This document shows positions 46,546 to 47,696 of a stretch of DNA of 47,696 nucleotides, piece after piece. Source of the DNA: Nemertoderma westbladi (Eukaryota; Xenacoelomorpha; Nemertodermatida; Nemertodermatidae); NCBI GenBank assembly GCA_032718475.1, contig JAUCBJ010002209.1:1-47696 (forward strand), written 5' to 3'. The notes under the pieces were generated by a model that ran no database searches, had not been told where the DNA came from, and worked only from the letters and a program-made list of their open reading frames with translations. The translations under genes and the position numbers were made by a program. How positions within the stretch are numbered: the stretch's first letter is position 1; each line of letters begins with the position of its first letter.

Positions 46546-47696
46546 TATAGTCCTTATAGTATGTATGTATGTATAGTCCTTATTTTATAGTATGTATGTA
46601 TGTATAGCCCTTATAGTATGTATGTATGTATAGTCCTTATAGTATGTATGTATGTATAGTCCGTATAGTATGTATGTATGTATAGTCCTTATAGTATGTA
46701 TGTATGTATAGTCCTTATAGTATGTATGTATGTATAGTCCTTATAGTGTGTATGTATGTATAGTCCTTATAGTCTGTATGTATGTATAGTCCTTAAAGTA
46801 TGTATGTATGTATAGTCCTTATAGTATGTATAGTCCTTATAGTATGTATGTATGTATAGTCCTTATAGTATGTATGTATGTATGTATGTATAGTCCTTAT
46901 AGTATGTATGTATGTATAGTCCGTATAGTATGTATGTATGTATAGTCCTTATAGTATGTATGTATGTATAGTCCTTATAGTATGTATGTATGTATAGTCC
47001 TTATAGTGTGTATGTATGTATAGTCCTTATAGTATGTATGTATGTATGTATAGTCCTTATAGTATGTATGTATGTATAGTCCTTATAGTATGTATGTATG
47101 TATAGTCCTTATAGTATGTATGTATGTATAGTCCTTATAGTATGTATGTATGTATAGTCCTTATAGTATGTATGTATGTATAGTCCTTATAGTATGTATG
47201 TATGTATAGTCCTTATAGTATGTATGTATGTATAGTCCTTATAGTGTGTATGTATGTATAGTCCTTATAGTATGTATGTATGTATAGTCCTTATAGTATG
47301 TATGTATGTATAGTCCTTATAGTATGTATGTATGTATTGTCCTTATAGTATGTATGTATGTATAGTCCTTATAGTATGTATGTATGTATGTATGTATGTA
47401 TGTATAGTCCTTATAGTATGTATGTATGTATAGTCCTTATAGTATGTATGTATGTATAGTCCTTATAGTATGTATGTATGTATAGTCCTTATTTTATGTA
47501 TGTATGTATGTATAGTCCTTATAGTATGTATGTATGTATGTATGTATAGTCCTTATAGTATGTATGTATGTATAGTCCTTATAGTATGTATGTATGTATA
47601 GTCCTTATAGTATGTATGTATGTATAGTCCTTATAGTATGTATGTATGTATGTATGTATGTATAGTCCTTATAGTCTCTATGTATGTATGTATGTA

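Larger units (their letters stand above)
25262..47696. repeat. 14+4n satellite (AGTCCTTATAGTAT core plus GTAT steps), runs off window
   Basis: Every unit is the 14-bp core AGTCCTTATAGTAT followed by one or more GTAT tetramers, so unit lengths are 18, 22, 26, 30 and so on. Lengths 26 (three GTAT) and 18 (one GTAT) dominate and 22 is uncommon. Core variants: AGCCC, AGTTC, TATAGTCTGT, TATAGTCTCT, TATCGTATG. Tetramer variants: the last GTAT as TTAT or TAAT. The array spans at least 22.4 kb, roughly 950 units by my estimate. Short open frames reading MYSPYSMYV on the + strand are by-products. I see no break by other DNA. Confidence 0.97.

Noticed and set aside
25262-47696. GTAT-rich array as a telomere
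   Set aside because: The unit is not a known telomeric repeat, is heterogeneous in length, and has a complex core.

Overview
The window is animal (invertebrate-type) nuclear DNA. It holds one exon of a host gene, three or four retrotransposon copies and about 35 kb of tandem satellite DNA. Evidence for a metazoan source is a paired-like homeobox exon with a splice acceptor, a Ty3/gypsy LTR element, RTE-like and CR1/Jockey-like non-LTR elements, and very long AT-rich minisatellites. I cannot name the species. No bacterial operons, tRNA, rRNA or CRISPR arrays are visible.

Layout. 1-5011: a Ty3/gypsy retrotransposon on the + strand, running from the last 71 bases of its 5' LTR through primer site, gag, protease, RT, RNase H and integrase to a 260-bp 3' LTR; its coding region is broken into four frame segments. 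5060-5913: the 3' third of an RTE-like element ending in a (TA)n tail. 5914-6516: no gene seen. 6517-16017: a 31-bp satellite cut into three blocks by two retrotransposons, a 5'-truncated CR1/Jockey-like copy (8291-10899, +) and a nearly full-length RTE-like copy (11578-14566, -). Both are flanked by target-site duplications made of satellite sequence, so the satellite was there first. 16018-17046: the 3' region and last coding exon of a K50 paired-class homeobox gene on the minus strand. 17131-18455: a ~34-bp GT-rich minisatellite. 18456-18900: spacer. 18901-25017: a 37-bp satellite, each unit carrying two short palindromes. 25018-25261: spacer. 25262-47696 (window end): a satellite built of a 14-bp core plus a variable number of GTAT steps, with several layers of higher-order duplication.

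The only good candidate for a working host gene is the homeobox exon. It opens at a splice acceptor inside homeodomain helix 3, so an upstream exon must carry the first ~44 homeodomain residues. I found no such exon in any non-repetitive stretch up to the window end. If the assembly is right, the intron exceeds 30 kb and is nearly all satellite. The transposon genes are decayed and do not act together with the host gene. The main points for a second look are this satellite-filled homeobox intron, the internal grammar of the 37-bp and 14+4n satellites, and the satellite-nested insertions whose stop codons merge with their repeat tails.
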